A stretch of 64,000 nt of DNA from Trebouxia sp. TZW2008 (Eukaryota; Chlorophyta; Trebouxiophyceae; Trebouxiales; Trebouxiaceae). Numbering within the stretch: the first letter of the stretch is position 1; each line of letters opens with the position of its first letter. A program made the translations under genes and the position numbers. The stretch covers positions 1 through 64,000 of the forward strand of contig BDIU01000355.1 in assembly GCA_002118135.1 (NCBI GenBank), read 5' to 3'. The notes beneath the pieces are model-generated. The model had not been told where the DNA came from. It made no database searches and saw only the letters and a list, made by a program, of their open reading frames with translations. Positions 45,084-58,057 of this stretch are shown piece by piece.

Positions 45084-48000
45084 ATGGCATCAGCAGATAT
45101 CGATCTGTTTGACAACTGGTTTCGGGTCGCTGATAAGGACAGGGATGGCGTTGTCAGTGGCGGAGAGGCAGTGGAGTTCTTCCAGCGCTCGAAGCTGCCT
45201 CAGTCTACGCTGTTTCAGGCACGACATAGACATACTGACTGGCCTTCTCTGAGCACTCCTCTCCTGATGTTGAGCTGCATTCAGTACAAGACCTCACGAT
45301 GTCTCCTGCAGGTGTGGAACATGGTGGCTGGAGACAGTGCTGCATTGAACAAGCCACAGTTCTACAGCACTTTGCGCTTGATCTCTTTAGCACAGGTATG
45401 CACGCTTATCTGCCAGGAAGTTCTCTGAACACATTTAACAGTTGTACTGTCTGAGCACCACCACCCTGCAGAGAAGCGGAGGCCAATTGCAAGAGGCTCA
45501 GGCACGATCAGTCCTGATTGGTGTGGGGCCACAAGTGCCACCTCCTCAGATGACTGGTCTGGAAACCAAAGTCCCAGCTTCGATCAACTCATCCTGGACC
45601 CACAGTCCTGCGGTGTGGGCCTTGCCTTTGAATATGTCCGCTCAGCTTTCATCTGCCTGGGCAAATTGCATCTGCGCTTGACAAAGTTCAAGTGATGCGG
45701 TCAGGTCATGTACACAAAGCTGATATGGCTCAGGACAAGCATCAGCATGAACTGGGCAATCAGTGCATGCAAGCACTGAACATGCTTGCAATGACTTGAG
45801 TCAGCCACATGTGGCAACTGCTTATCGATGATTCCTGGCATATCAATGTTGTGCTGCAACAATCAGCAGAATCAGTTGTCTCCTAGATTGGCCTTGTGAC
45901 CTAAATTTAGATGCCGCATGCAACTGCAGCAGCCCACAGCAGCTGTAACTGTTCACTCTATCACGAGACAACGAGGCTGATCAGCAATGTAGCAGGGAGC
46001 GGCATACCTGTCTGCTATGGCGTCTTCTGCACTTCTCAACAGACAGTCAGATCTGGCGGTACAGGTCTTGCATCCTTGGCTTAGTCATGATCCCTGCATG
46101 CAATGTAGGGCCCAAGTCAGCAGGCGCAGCCAGAGAGCAATTTCCCTCCTATGCAACAGGCTGATGCTATCAGATACCAGAGCATGTTCCAGCAGATGGA
46201 CAACGACCGGGATGGCTTTGTCCAGGCAAGTCCATGGCTGTTTGACTGCATGTTCATAGAGGCGGTCTGGCTTGGAGCAGTGCTGCAAGTGCATCAGCCC
46301 CTGCATTGTCGTCAGCTGAGAGAGCTGTTGAGCTACAATTTGTGACTTGTACATGTATGGTGATTTGTATGATTGCATCACCCGTGTTTGCATGGGACTT
46401 CTGCCATTGATGATGCAAACCCATGAAGTGCTCTGCCAGCCTTTGAACATCAGCTTCTGCACACCATGCCACAAGCTGCCGCCAACATCAGTGTCTGCAG
46501 CAGATTCTTCTTCTGCAATTGCATCTAGACACAGCTTGCATGATGCGATTGGATGAAGATTGTGGGACGTAGGGTGGTGACTGCTTTGGGGCGTTCATGC
46601 AATGGGGCTTGCCCAAGGGGACCCTCAAAGACGTGTGGGCTGCAGTGGCAGGGGATGAAGGCTTCTTAAGTCAGCAGCAGTTCGTGCAGTGCCTGTACCT
46701 CATGGACAATGCGAAAAGGGTAAGGCCCTTCAAGTCAGCAGTCGGTGCAATGCCTCTTCCTCCAGGTCTGGCCAATGCCAAAAGGGTGACGGTCACTGAT
46801 CAGCAGCATGGCACCAACTGCATGCACATCGTCTTCAGTCAGAGCTGCCATAATTAGCTTGTACATGCATGCGGCCTGTGAAGCAAGAATGGACGGCTGG
46901 TGTTTGGCATGATCATGAATGGTTGTACACACACTGAGCAATGCTTTCAGATGATCATTTACTGCAGCTCTCACTGTGATTGTGTCAGGAAGCCTCATGC
47001 AGGCCACTTTGCTGCTCATTGCAATCACCTAGCGCTGCCTCAGAGACACATGCAGTCCCTGCGAGCCTCTGCCCTTCAGTTTGGCATCATGTTGTCTGCA
47101 GCTTCACCCACTTTATCTCACCTGTCAGCCATTGCTTGTAGTCTGTCCAGATTGTGCAAAGTTGGTTGCAGATATACACGCACCCCTTGGTTCATACTTC
47201 ATTGACATGCAGTTGGTGCCTTGAGAACTTATGTACATGATGTTGTGAGATCTCGCACAAAGTTGCCTGTCATACAGGGCATCCCACCTCCTCCCAAGGT
47301 ACCTTCAGGGCCCTTCCCCCCAATGGCCTCAGCCTCAGCCTCCACCCCTCAAGCAGCCCAGAGGCCTTCAGCCCCCCCACCAACCCCCACCCAGTCCAGC
47401 AACGAGCCCTTTGACGTCTTCTCTCAAGACATGGCGTTCCCAACGCTTCCTGGCCCTGCCGAACACCAGCCCACAAAGGCTGCAGACTACCAAGCCAAAG
47501 TGCCTGAGATTGACGCTGCTGGGTTGGCTGGCTTACCTGCTGCACAGCGCACTAGGCTGCAGACTGAAAGAGACGCAGCCTTGCAAATGGACCAGCAGCT
47601 GCACAAGGTGAGAAGCTCACTGACCTGTTGTGCTTTTTCTTCCTGCGTGGGTGTGCTAATCTTGACATGGCAATGCGCACACTCAGCAAAGAAGCAAACA
47701 AGAGGTATTACTGCTCAGGATGTGTCATTGCTAGCTGAGTTGATGAAGGTGTAGTGCCTGCATGCTGAACAAAGGCATGTGTGATAGCTGTTGGCAGATA
47801 CTGTCCAGATGCACTTGTGTGATGAGTGGTGAGTGATGGTCTCAGACAGGATGAGTGATATTGAATGATGAGAGTGATGCTCTAGCAATTGTTGCTAGCC
47901 TGCATACGCTGCTTGTAGCCAGCATGGCAATGCCGTGCTATGTGACTCACGCAGTTGTGTATCCTTGTGAACACAACAGTCCTGCAGCATGCCATTGGTG

Positions 48001-48785
48001 TCATGCCCAGCCTCAGCATCATTTCCAAACAAGGACAGACAGCTGAACTTGTGACAGTTGTTTGTTGCTTCCCATTTTGATCTATCAGTGGTGTCCTGCA
48101 GAATCAAACGAGTAATGAGGCCAATCAGGCAAAGGAAGTCTTCTTCCAGAAGGCTTTGCAGGACCTCATCCTGTTCAAGAGCAAAACCAATGCGGCTCTA
48201 CTACAGGTCTTCAATCTCCCCACATGTTGGTCAGCCATGTGCTTTGTGCACTCTGCAATTCATGGGACAGATGGCTTCATACTAAGCTGTCAGACACATG
48301 GGTCATTTGTGCAAACTTGGTCGCTGCATTGCTGCACCCAATCTGCCACAATATGCATCAATGCTGCAGCACCCTGGTAATCGATTGAGCAAAACCTGCA
48401 CTGCAAACAAGATACTGTATGCCTCTTATGTAGCCTTGATGTTTGTCAACAACAGCACGCTTACGAGCAAAGAGTTTCAGGCCACAATGCAATCATGCTG
48501 GACTGTTGCTGTGCTTTCCTTGCCATTTAGTGCTAAACCCTAAATAAGAAGCGGTCTTGTAAATTGTTATATTGTCAAGGCTGGCTGCTGATTGGAGTCT
48601 CATCTACAGCAGAATCTCATGACTCTGCTTTGCCTCAAAAGCACACAAGCATCCTCTTCAGGATGTGTGGTGTAAGGCACTCTGCACTGTCAGTGGCTGC
48701 CATTGACTGCAGTGAAATTTGCCACACAACGCTGATAATGCTTGCTTGAGATCTGAGCATGCACTCCCCGCTGATGCTGCCAATG

Positions 48786-48819
<34 letters not shown>

Positions 48820-51800
48820 GGGCTGAAAGATGTAGAGATACTATGTTGCAGGCAGCTGAGAGGAGCGAGAAGTTGGAGAGTGAAGCCAGTGCAATGGAAG
48901 GGCAGTACGCCAGTGCCTATGCAGGCGCCAGGCAAACCTACACTCAAGGCAGAGCCCGCCTAGATGCCATACAAGCGGTATGCCTCTGCCCACTCTGTGC
49001 TAACCATGTGATGACGCCTTGATGCCATCCCAGCTGTACGCTTCTGTCAATGATGTACCTTACAGTGAGCCTGCCTGGACGCCATTCAAGCCATGTGCTT
49101 CTGCTCAATAGGTCAGCGCAGCAAGTTTGCCTTGGTGCCTTTCAAGCTACCTGCTTCTGCACATGATGTGTCATCACAGTGACTCTAAGTAGATAGCATC
49201 CAAGCTGTATGCCTCTGCCCACTGTATGCCAGCACAGAGAGTTTGCCTTGGTTCCCTCTGAAGTTGTATGCCTCTATCCATCTGATGGCGCCTTGTATGT
49301 GCTCTGCAGGCAAGGACACGCAAGCTGGAGGCTGAAAGCAAGCTGGCGGGGCTGCAAAAGGACCTGGCAGAGCTGGGCACTGTGTCTGGGGACCAGGTGG
49401 AAGCTGAAGAAGCACAGACCCTGCAGCTGCAGCAGGTACACTTGCTGATCAATTGCTCATGCCATGAAGTCATCTTGCAACAGGCTGCCAGAGGGAAGTA
49501 GCTCCAATATGACTAACCCGTTCCGCAATTGCCAAACTTTTAATGAGATGGGGTTCTGAAACTCATCTGAGGATTTTTTGCCCACTTGCTGTGGCCCACA
49601 ATTTCTGCCAACAGATGGCAAGTGGGACTGCCCTGGGCAGTGATATTGAGTGGCTTGTTGCAGGCATGACTGATATGAGCTTGACACAAGCATGCAGATG
49701 TAAAGATTGAGCTGTTGTATATCACAGCCCTGATCATTACAAGAGATTGCAACTGCAGAGGGCAAGAAAGCAGCGCTTGAGATGAGCGCCAGAGCGGTGC
49801 AGGAGGAGCATGAAGACCTGCAGAAGGAGCTGGAGACAGTGCAGGATCTGGAAATAGTTCAACTTGTGAGTTCACTTAATTGACATCAGAGCGCTGCTGC
49901 TTGCAGGAGATTGCAACTGCAGAAGGCAAGAAGGCAGCACTTGAGATGAGCGCCAGAGCGGTGCGTGAGGAGCATGAGGACCTGCAGAAGGAGCTGGAGA
50001 CGGTGCAGCTGAGCGTGGAGGCAGCCAAGGCAGATGTGGCCACCGCCCAGCGTGAGCTGCGCACCCTCAGAGACAAGGTAGACAGTTGCCATATCAAAGT
50101 ACATCTGATTTGCCCAGTCTCACCAAACCTTTGTAGCAAGTGACAGCTATTCAAATATTGCCTTGACACCACAATACCATAAACAAGGCAGCTAAGACAG
50201 ATGTGGACGCTGGCCAGCGCAAGCTGTGCATCCTCAGAGACAAGGGTTACACATACAGCTCAGTTGTTTGTAGCTGTTTGAAGCTCAAGCAAAGAATAGC
50301 CTTTGTGGCATTAATTTGATGTGCATGACATGTAGAGCTTGAATGCATCACAGCCATTGTAGCATACCTGGTCTCTGGCAGATGAGGCCACAGCCAGATG
50401 TAAGTCGTGCAAGGACAAGGCAAGCATTCTCAACATACCTTTGCTGCAAAGTACAGCCATGCTGGGCAGCCAAACCAGATGTGGCCAATGCCTCGTACAA
50501 GCTGCGCACCCTCAGGGAGAAGATAAGCAAATACAGCTCTGGGCTGAGTCCTAGGTCTGCATGCAGCTGCTGCTGAGCAGCAGCTAGCTGTGACCCCCGC
50601 CCAGCACAAGAGAGCTGCAGAGCCTTTTCAAGCAGACAGCTGAGGTGGTACTGCAACTTTCTGCATCGGTGTTCAGCTGTGACTACCTGTCAGTTGCAAG
50701 CTCCTTGCAAATTGATAGTCTTGCCTACAAGTCCTCCTGCAGCTGTTATGGAATCAACTCATTTGGAATGCAGCTGCGTGGGGAAGATAGGACTAGCGTA
50801 ACAGAGCTGCAGAGCCTGTTGAAGCAGACAGCTGAGGTGTACCGCAGCCTGGTGCAGCATGCCAAGGCAGCCAGCGTGCCAGTACCCCCAGAGGCCCAGC
50901 TGGGCTCTGGAGGGGTCAAGAGGGGTCCTGAAGAGCTGCAGTATGATGAGTTTGCTGCTGCCAATGCAGCTGACTGGGATGACTTCCAGGATGAAGGTGT
51001 GTCATGGAACAATGGGCTGCGTGTAGTCACAGAAGCTTCTGTTCTGACGTCGCATAGCATCTGTAGTTCCTAGACTGTTAAATGTGGCTGCAGCCCTGGG
51101 CACTTGTTGTTTGTCTGTACATTTTGCACCGCCAGGCCAAATTCTGAGAGACATGACAGAAATGCTCTTGCCACTATGCTGCGCCCAGTAGACGGGTCAT
51201 GCCAGCAGTCTCACAAAAGAGAGTTGAGCATCTCTTGACCTTTGATGCCTGCTGTCTTCACTGTGGCATTGGCACCAGCTGTATGTGTATGAAGAGGCTG
51301 CTCTTTGCGTGCAGCATGCTGGCTACCCACATGCTTTGCACAGCTCCCTGCTCTGTGAACTCATCCTCAACTTGCATCGCCCACTCTGTGCACTTACAAG
51401 TGCTAGCCCTCAATGCTCCACAGCAGCAACAGAAATGGCATGGGAGAAGCATTCTGACCCTTTCAAATGGTTGATGCAAAAAATATGACCAAAACAGTTG
51501 TAAAAGCATGCATGATGCAGGATTTGTGGTGGTGAGTGCACTACCCAATGACAGCCGCTATGTGAGCCCAGCTAGCACAACTGCCCCCTCCCCCATGGGC
51601 AGCCGAGGGGGTTCCTTTACAACCCAGGGGCAGGCGCAGAGGGGCACCCCTATGAAGAGTGGCTTGAGCAATCAGTCTGCTCAGTCTGCACAGTCCACTG
51701 GCCGGGCTTCTGACTTTGGTGACACAGCATCATCAGGTGAGAATGGTTCAGACTGCAGCACCTTTTTGGATTAGCACAATGGAATTGTCATCACAGAGAG

Positions 51801-52554
51801 GTGCTTCAATGAAGAGTAGCTTGAGTGTTCAGTCTGCTCAGTCTGCGCAGTCCTCAGACTGGCCATCTGACTTTGGCGATACAGCATCCTCAGGTAAAAC
51901 TGGCTAACCCGTGCATCACCGCTTGTCACCAACAGCTTCACGTCCCATCAACTCTCTTGCTGAGGTGTATAAGTGTTTGCAATCACACCAGGGAAAATTA
52001 CAATACTGCTGGGGTTGCAGCTTCAAGGTCTCATTCCAGGCACAGTTTGCGTCAAGTCTTGTACTTGAGCAGAAGGTGATCATTCTTGCAACACTTCAGC
52101 AAAAAATCTGTACGGCTTGTGTTTTGCTGATGGGCAAAGACAAGTTTGATTGCATCGCCTGTAGTTAGCATCCCATCTCTGACAAAAGGCGAGGGTAATG
52201 CCGACAAACATTTGGCAGACAATCATGTATACACACCTGCCCACCCTCTTGATACAGTACAAGTGGTTCAAGTTAGCACAGGATTGAAGCGCTTGGAGAC
52301 AGTTGATTGCTCCAACATGTACCTGGCTGAGCCTGTGTAGCCTGCGTGCTGATGGAACGAATGAATGAATGCAAATGACACAGGGTGCTGCCTGGAACGC
52401 AGGTCTTGGCAAGTCAACTGGCACATTTGGGTCAGGCTTTGGTAGCTTTGGGTTCGGCAGCGGCAGTGCATCAGCTGACAATGCTTCTAGAGGACAGAAA
52501 GCAGCAAGACCGGCTGAGCAAGACTCTTCAGCAAACAGCTGGGCAGCGTTCTGA
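45084..52554 (+). CDS. Eps15-like endocytic protein with two EH domains and coiled coil
   Basis: Supported exons: 45084-45218, 45312-45395, 45472 to about 45570 or 45612, 46160-46225, 46573-46719, 47278-47607, 48102-48206, 48852-48977, 49310-49435, 49907-50077, 50774-50996, 51521-51736, 52384-52554. EH1: IDLFDNWFRVADKDRDGVVS...LPQSTLFQ|VWNMV; EH2: YQSMFQQMDNDRDGFVQ|GGD...DVWAAVAGDEGFLSQQQF. Each has an EF-hand loop and the Trp that lines the NPF-binding pocket. A Pro-rich linker (PPPPKVPSGPFPP), about 190 residues of heptad-rich coiled coil (EIATAEGKKAALEMSARAV), an acidic ADWDDFQDEG motif and Gly/Ser tails follow, ending NSWAAF. It should bind NPF-containing adaptors in clathrin endocytosis. 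Two introns use GC donors (45219 GCACGA, 46226 GCAAGT). The phase between 51736 and 52384 does not close, so an exon is missing there or one edge is wrong. Confidence 0.82.
46735..46795 (+). repeat. Copy of EH2 exon end
   Basis: GTCAGCAGTCGGTGCAATGC ... GCCAATGCCAAAAGGGTGAC repeats the end of the preceding exon (GTCAGCAGCAGTTCGTGCAG ... GACAATGCGAAAAGG|GTAAGG). Confidence 0.65.
48786..48820. repeat. Intronic CTG microsatellite
   Basis: About eleven GCT/CTG units just upstream of the exon beginning at 48852. It is non-coding in the gene model and could affect the polypyrimidine context of the acceptor. Confidence 0.8.
48979..49290 (+). repeat. Tandem copies of a coiled-coil exon end
   Basis: The exon end (CTAGATGCCATACAAGCG|GTATGC) is echoed at about 49020-49045 (CTTGATGCCATCCCAGCTGT), 49076-49105 (CTGGACGCCATTCAAGCC), 49138-49165 and 49190-49225 (GTAGATAGCATCCAAGCTGT), with shared CTTCTGCAC intron sequence between them. 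Confidence 0.7.
49738..50645 (+). repeat. Copies flanking Eps15-like coiled-coil exon 49907-50077
   Basis: Upstream, 49738-49855 repeats the exon start (GAGATTGCAACTGCAGAGGG). Downstream, 50190-50245 and 50468-50528 repeat its end (GACGCTGGCCAGCGCAAGCT, CTGCGCACCCTCAGGGAGAA). About 50608-50645 repeats part of the next exon (GAGCTGCAGAGCCTTTTCAA). Confidence 0.78.
51760..51893 (+). repeat. Copy (or alternative) of the SAQSAQS exon
   Basis: An open 134-base segment with acceptor GACTGCAG and donor CAG|GTAAAA encodes RGASMKSSLSVQSAQSAQSS and SDFGDTASSG. It closely parallels the exon 51521-51736 (GTPMKSGLSNQSAQSAQST, SDFGDTASSG). It could be a genuine tandem exon. Confidence 0.65.
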
Positions 52555-53282
52555 TATTGCTTCAGGTCCTGGTCGCAGATCCAAAAGTGCTGCAGGAGCT
52601 CAATCTTGTGTGTGCTTGTAGCACAGCTGATCAACTCAGAGTTGAGTCTGTAGAAAGCCACGTTGTGAGCTCTTGTCTGTGCTGAGTGACAGCTTGCTCT
52701 GTGTGCAGAAGCAAATTACATGCATTTGGACGTGGGATATGCTTCTAGAATTTGCGGTGCATGACAAGAGAGTGCATTGCACTTACTAATATGAGCATGA
52801 CTAATTAGTCCTGAAAGTCTCCGCTACTCTGCTGGCTGTAACAACATTGTTAACGTTAGCGCGCGTCAGGCTCTTGTCTGCGTTGACCCATCACACACAG
52901 CTGCAGTTGTCGCTGGGCTACATGGCGCTTCTGCGCAGCAATTCCTCGAGTCAACGCAGAGCGCCATGGAAAACGCCGCTGCACGCTTCAGCACGGCTCA
53001 CATGCACAGCACATTTTTAGAATCCTGCTGTTTGACCGGATTTTGCACGCGCCAGCACGTGCAGTGTCGCTGGGGAAAAATACGTGATGGTAACAAGTCA
53101 TTGTTTTACAGAACGCTGTCGCACTGCGTTGCTGCGAAGGGCGCGACTAGTTTGTGACGCAGAACCTTTGGTCGAACAGGTCAGCAGTTTCTTCTTGCGC
53201 ACATTTACTGTATTCAACGGCGTTGCAGGGATCATATGCACGCTGCTCGTTGACTATTGACGCAGTGGTTGCACGCGCAGAT
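52555..53282. other. Intergenic region
   Basis: No supported gene. A TGTAA poly(A)-like motif is at about 52836-52840. The remainder should hold the promoter of the dioxygenase gene. A plus-strand frame at 52966 (MENAAARFST) has no splice partner. Confidence 0.45.
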
Positions 53283-56200
53283 ATGGCTCCTCCCGAGTCA
53301 GCTGTGGAAGGATTTGGGTATGGTGACCCGAAGCGCGACATCGACCGCAGCAACTATGTACGCAAAACCGACGAATACGTTAGAAGAGCCGAGGCATACA
53401 AGCTGCAGCCGCGAGTGCCTGACTTCGAAAAGCTGAGGTTTGGTTCGGATGTCATGCCACATGTACAGGGAATTTTGGCATTGTATGACAAAGTGATGAT
53501 ACGGTGTTTGCGCTGTCGCAGACGCTCTGGTCCTCAGGGCAAAGTCGAGCCTTTGACCATTATCGATGACCCAGCAGACTGGAGGGCTGCTGATCTCAAG
53601 GTGGGTCATGTCACTAGATGTGTTGCATGTGGAACTTGCACTGATCCAGTTGTGCTTCCCTTGCCTTTTCCAAAAGGTGACCTGTTTGTGTGAACACATG
53701 ACTAAGGCAATACTGCAATTTCTGAAGCATAATGCCAATGGGCAGCATAGCAAATCATTCAGCAGCTCGCATCAAGAAAATGTGCCCACAGGGGCGCGAG
53801 GATGAATACACCTACCAATTCACTCAGAACGACATCACAGAACTCACAGCTGCTGTCAGCAAGGTCAAAGCCTCTGGCGTCACCACCGAGCGGCAAATTC
53901 TGCAGGTCAGATACTATTCGCCTGTGACTTTGCTAATGGCACACTGAATGCTGTTCAGCAACATGTTGCAAGAAATCAACACAGCAGGTCGCCACTGCCC
54001 AATTTCATGCTGCACTGCAACAGTTCTGGGGAAAAAACCCAAAAGTGACACAGGTTTCCTCACTATTGGTGCCAATCTTCAGATCTCCAGCAGCATGCAT
54101 TATCGCATTCTGGCGGGCACTGTCCTTTTTGTGTGCTCATTGCACCGCTGTCAAGCTGTTGTCATGTTCGGCCCTTGGTGCTACAAGTGATAAGAGACAA
54201 CCTGCCTTCGTCTGCAATGAAGCTGCAGGCATGACAGGACCAGTGTCACACATAATTAGTAGCCATGCTGAAACACGCAATCCATTCATTCATTCTCTTT
54301 GTCAAGCGGCAGTTATCTCTGTATACTGGTGCTGCAGTTGACCAGGGATGATCTGCCTTTGCCCAGCCTAGCACCTAAGCTGATTGCAATTGGAAAGGAA
54401 GTCAACTCTGGCAGAGGATTCCACGTGCTCAGGTTGGTGCCTTCCATTGTTTCACCATCTGCATACTGCACAAGCAATACATGAGCCCTGACATGCAAGC
54501 ACTGTCTACGTGCATGTGTTGCACATACAGTCTGGAGCATTTGACTTTGGAGCAACATCGAGGCCAAGCAGCGAAGACACTCTGACATTTTGACACTCAA
54601 CTTCAAAACGAGTAATAGCCACATGAGCTGACAAGGCTGAGAGGCTCAGAGCAAGCCAGCAAAACATGATGGGCATGTGACATCTGCACCCTGTGGAATT
54701 TGTTTTGCATGCGTGCGGTGTCATGCATGTTTGCTACTTGTTTTCGCATTTGAGCTTGCTGTGGTCATACACAACAATATCTGTTCATTAAACAGCCTCA
54801 AATGCTGGACCACAATGAAACAAAATGCTCCCATTTTGTGCAGGGGCTTTTCAGTGCAGCAATACGGGAAAGACAGAGTGGGCTAAGTCATAGCTTTTTG
54901 GGCTTTTGGGCATCATTTGGGCAGACCTCTAATTTCTCAGATAGACTACCAAGGCGGACGGCTCCATGTTCCTGCTGTTCTTCCCACATCAAGCAACCTG
55001 ACTAAATGGCGCATGGCTCAATGTCTGCCGTTGCTATGTGCAGGGCCTTTCCAGTGCAGAAGTATGGTGAGGACAGAGTGGGATTGATCATAGCTTTCTG
55101 GGCTATGCAACGTGTCTCAACTTGATACACAGCATATGTTTCCTAATGTCTTGTTGCTGCTTTGTACAGGGGCTTTCCTGTGCAGCAGTATGGAGATGAC
55201 AGAGTGGGCTTGGTCATAGCTTTTTGGGCTTTTGGGCTTCATTTGGGCAGACCTCTGATTTCTCAGACAGACTACAAGGCGGACGGCTCAATGTTCGGGT
55301 CAGTTCTCAACCATGTCACTGATGGCAGGTGGCTAAAAGGTAAGACTGCATGTTGTGTGCTGTTTGTTTTTTGCGCATTGTCAGCTAATGCAGAGCTCCC
55401 AGCTCTTGGGACTCCTGTTTATTGTGCGTATTTCAGAAAAACGCTGATAATTTTGGGGTTATATTGATTGTATCTTGACATACAGGCCAACTGACAGCTT
55501 GTTGTGTTGATGATTGTTCCTTTCAGCTGGCTGACCATGCTGTGAACTGCCTTTAGTGGATTGAGGAAATGGTGGGCTAGCTGTGGCTGACAGGAGGGGC
55601 AAGATTGACAAGATACGCCTGGCATTCTGTGGTGACCGAGGGGCTACTGACATCATTGCCCTGTTGTCGATCTGAGTTGTTTTGAGTCGCAAGTGTTCCA
55701 TCCACAGTGTTTTGGAAACCATGTGAAGGCTGACTATGCTATGTACTACGTTCAGTGGATCAAGGCAATGGTGGGCTAGCTGTGGCCGACAGGAGAGGCA
55801 AGATTGACAAAACACGCCTGGCATTCCATAGTGACCAAGGGGCTATTGACCTTATTGCCCTGTTGTCCCTTGGGGCTGCCCCACAGGGTGGAGAGAGCAA
55901 GTGGGTCTCTGCTATTGCCATACACAATGAGCTGCTACGACGGGGCAGAAAGGTGAGCAGCAGAACAATGGTTGCAGTCTGATCATTGTGATTGCAGTCT
56001 CAATCTAAAAGGTGATTGTGGACAGAGCAAGCGGGTTGCTGTTATTGCCATCCACAACGAGCTGCTACGGCGCAGCAGAACGGTGCAAAGCTTCCTTGCT
56101 ATAGCCACTACAGCGACTTCAGGAGACTGCCAGACATGAAATTAATCCCACTCGGAAGTATTGCTGCATCCTGTAGCAGTGCTTGTTTCCTTTTGCACTG

Positions 56201-58057
56201 TCCTCACAATGAGAACAGAACGATGACAACAATAAAACATCACGTCAAGCGTCCTTTGTAATTGTGGGTATTGTTGTTTGTTACTACTTCAGTAGAGACA
56301 ATGGCACTGATAGTCACAACTATCATATCTTAGTGTCTATCAGCAACCCTCATGCAGTAGCAATTCTCACAGCAGCCATCATCACACAGTGTTGAAAACG
56401 AAAATGGCATTCTTACCAAGGCGCAATGCTGTAACATGGCAGTTGTGGGGTGCAGGATCTGGTAGAAGAACTGAGCAGGGCAAAAACGTGGTACACTCCA
56501 AGGAAGCTGTCGCAGCAAGCCTATGAGCGCAATCAGGACGGCAGCTTCAAGGGGTATGAAGAAGAGGTATACTATGCATGCATACTGGCTGAAAATGCTC
56601 CCTTATGCATTGTGGTGGTGATGTCAGCTTTCATGATGCGCTGAGACATGTGTGGCTTGAATCACAGCTGCATTACTTATCAGCCATGTTGGTAGCTTTT
56701 GTGACAACAAACAAGAAAACAGCTTCAAGAGATATGCACAGGAGGCATGATAGTACGTGTGACACTTGCAAACTTTGGTGCAGATCCCCTTTGCATACCA
56801 TGAGGGCTATCTTTCTGTGCACTATGAGGCCAACAAGTATCAAGACATCAAGCTCTCGCCCCTGCAAGAAGAGGCTGTCTGGTGAGACCTCATTGCTGGC
56901 CGCACGTTGCACTTCTTGATGATTCTTTGGGTTGCTGGATTGGCCGCAGCATTTGCAGCATCGGAGTGTACTGGTTATACTGAAAAGGCTTAGTCAAGTC
57001 AACAACACATTTGTGTAATGAGCACAAGCAGCTGAATTGTGCACACATCAGACAATTCTCTGCCCATCATACAGTAAAAAGCAACAAGCATCTAATTAAA
57101 TTGCATGCTGAAGCTCAATTGTAATAGCAACTGATGTGGGTTATACGATTCATCAGATTGTCAAAACCATGCACCACAAAAAGTTTTTTGTGTGTTACAT
57201 GAGATATATGCCCAAACTCATACTGCAGGGCTGTGGCATCTTTGGCTGAAAGCCCAGAGTTCCATCTCTCCAAGAAGTTGCAACCTGGCGACATTGAAAT
57301 TGTACACAACCCAACAATTTTCCATTCACGAGGGGAAGTCTTTGACGGCGAGGTGAGTTCGTTCCTTAATCCTGCCTTTTTTGGTCAAAGGCTTTCTCAG
57401 CTGTGATTGTCAAGTCTGCAGTCTGACATAATGCTTCCTGGGCAAAGCTTTCTACAACTGTGTTGATCATGTTTGCGGTCTGGCTTGACGCCTTCTGATG
57501 CCTTTGTAACTTGCTGTAGTTGAGTAAGGCCTTCATACAAATCTTGCGTAGATTGTACTGTTACTTTGCCACGCCCAACACATTGATTTGTGTGACCAAG
57601 TTGGATGTTCAAAGATACCTATTGCAAAATGGGCACATATTTAACATGCACTGTCGTACATACTGCTGCAAAACTTGTGGCCTCATGCATACTACATTTT
57701 CTGTTGTGTCACAAAATGTTCCAAGTGTGTGGATGCAACCTGGCATGTACAAATGCTTTGTTTGGCTGGCTCACTTGCTTGCTTTCCTGCCCGCTTGCCT
57801 GCATGCTTGCTTGTGGGCTTGCTTACTTACATGACGTGTCCTGGTTGCAGACACCAAAGGAGAAGCGCCACTTGATACGGTGGTGGATAGCTTCAGACGC
57901 TAACAAGAGACCCATTTCTCCTCTTTTTGCACCCAGATCCAATGTACAGGCCACAGGGGGTTTCAGGGTACCAGAAGGGTCTCAAATTAGGTTACCTCTG
58001 TACCCATACTCCAGGCACGACGGGCTTGGCCAGTCTCCAGCCGAGATTGAAGAGTAA
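53283..58057 (+). CDS. TauD/TfdA-type Fe(II)/2-oxoglutarate-dependent dioxygenase
   Basis: Nine exons close in phase: 53283-53600, 53792-53905, 54338-54432, 55170-55328, 55793-55952, 56456-56566, 56784-56881, 57229-57352, 57851-58057 (461 residues). The catalytic core reads LPLPSLAPKLIAI, GRGFHVLRGFPVQQYGDD, AFGLHLGRPLISQTDY, then TRLAFHSDQGAIDL (His-x-Asp iron ligands), GGESKWVSAIAIHNELL, FAYHEGYLSVHYEANKY, KLQPGDIEIVHN and FHSRGEVFDG (distal iron His). HLIRWWIA carries the Arg expected to bind 2-oxoglutarate. Residues 1 to about 106 begin MAPPESAVEGFGYGDPKRDI; the end of this part (IIDDPADWRAADL) resembles the usual family N-terminal DPxxWxxxDL motif, so only the first ~90 residues are extra. 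The substrate is unknown; there is no targeting signal. A TGTAA motif at 58319-58323 probably marks the 3' end. Confidence 0.86.
54842..55110 (+). repeat. Two copies of dioxygenase exon 4 start
   Basis: 54842-54965 repeats nearly the whole exon-4 start (GGGCTTTTCAGTGCAGCAAT; later frame break and TCAGATAGACTACC). 55042-55110 repeats its first part (GCCTTTCCAGTGCAGAAGTA). Both follow GTGCAG acceptors; the true exon is 55170-55328. Confidence 0.78.
55582..56092 (+). repeat. Copies flanking dioxygenase exon 5
   Basis: 55582-55675 is an upstream copy of the exon start (GACAGGAGGGGCAAGATTGA; the His-x-Asp equivalent reads CGD, so iron ligation would fail). 56020-56092 is a downstream copy of the exon end (ATCCACAACGAGCTGCTACG). 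Confidence 0.78.
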
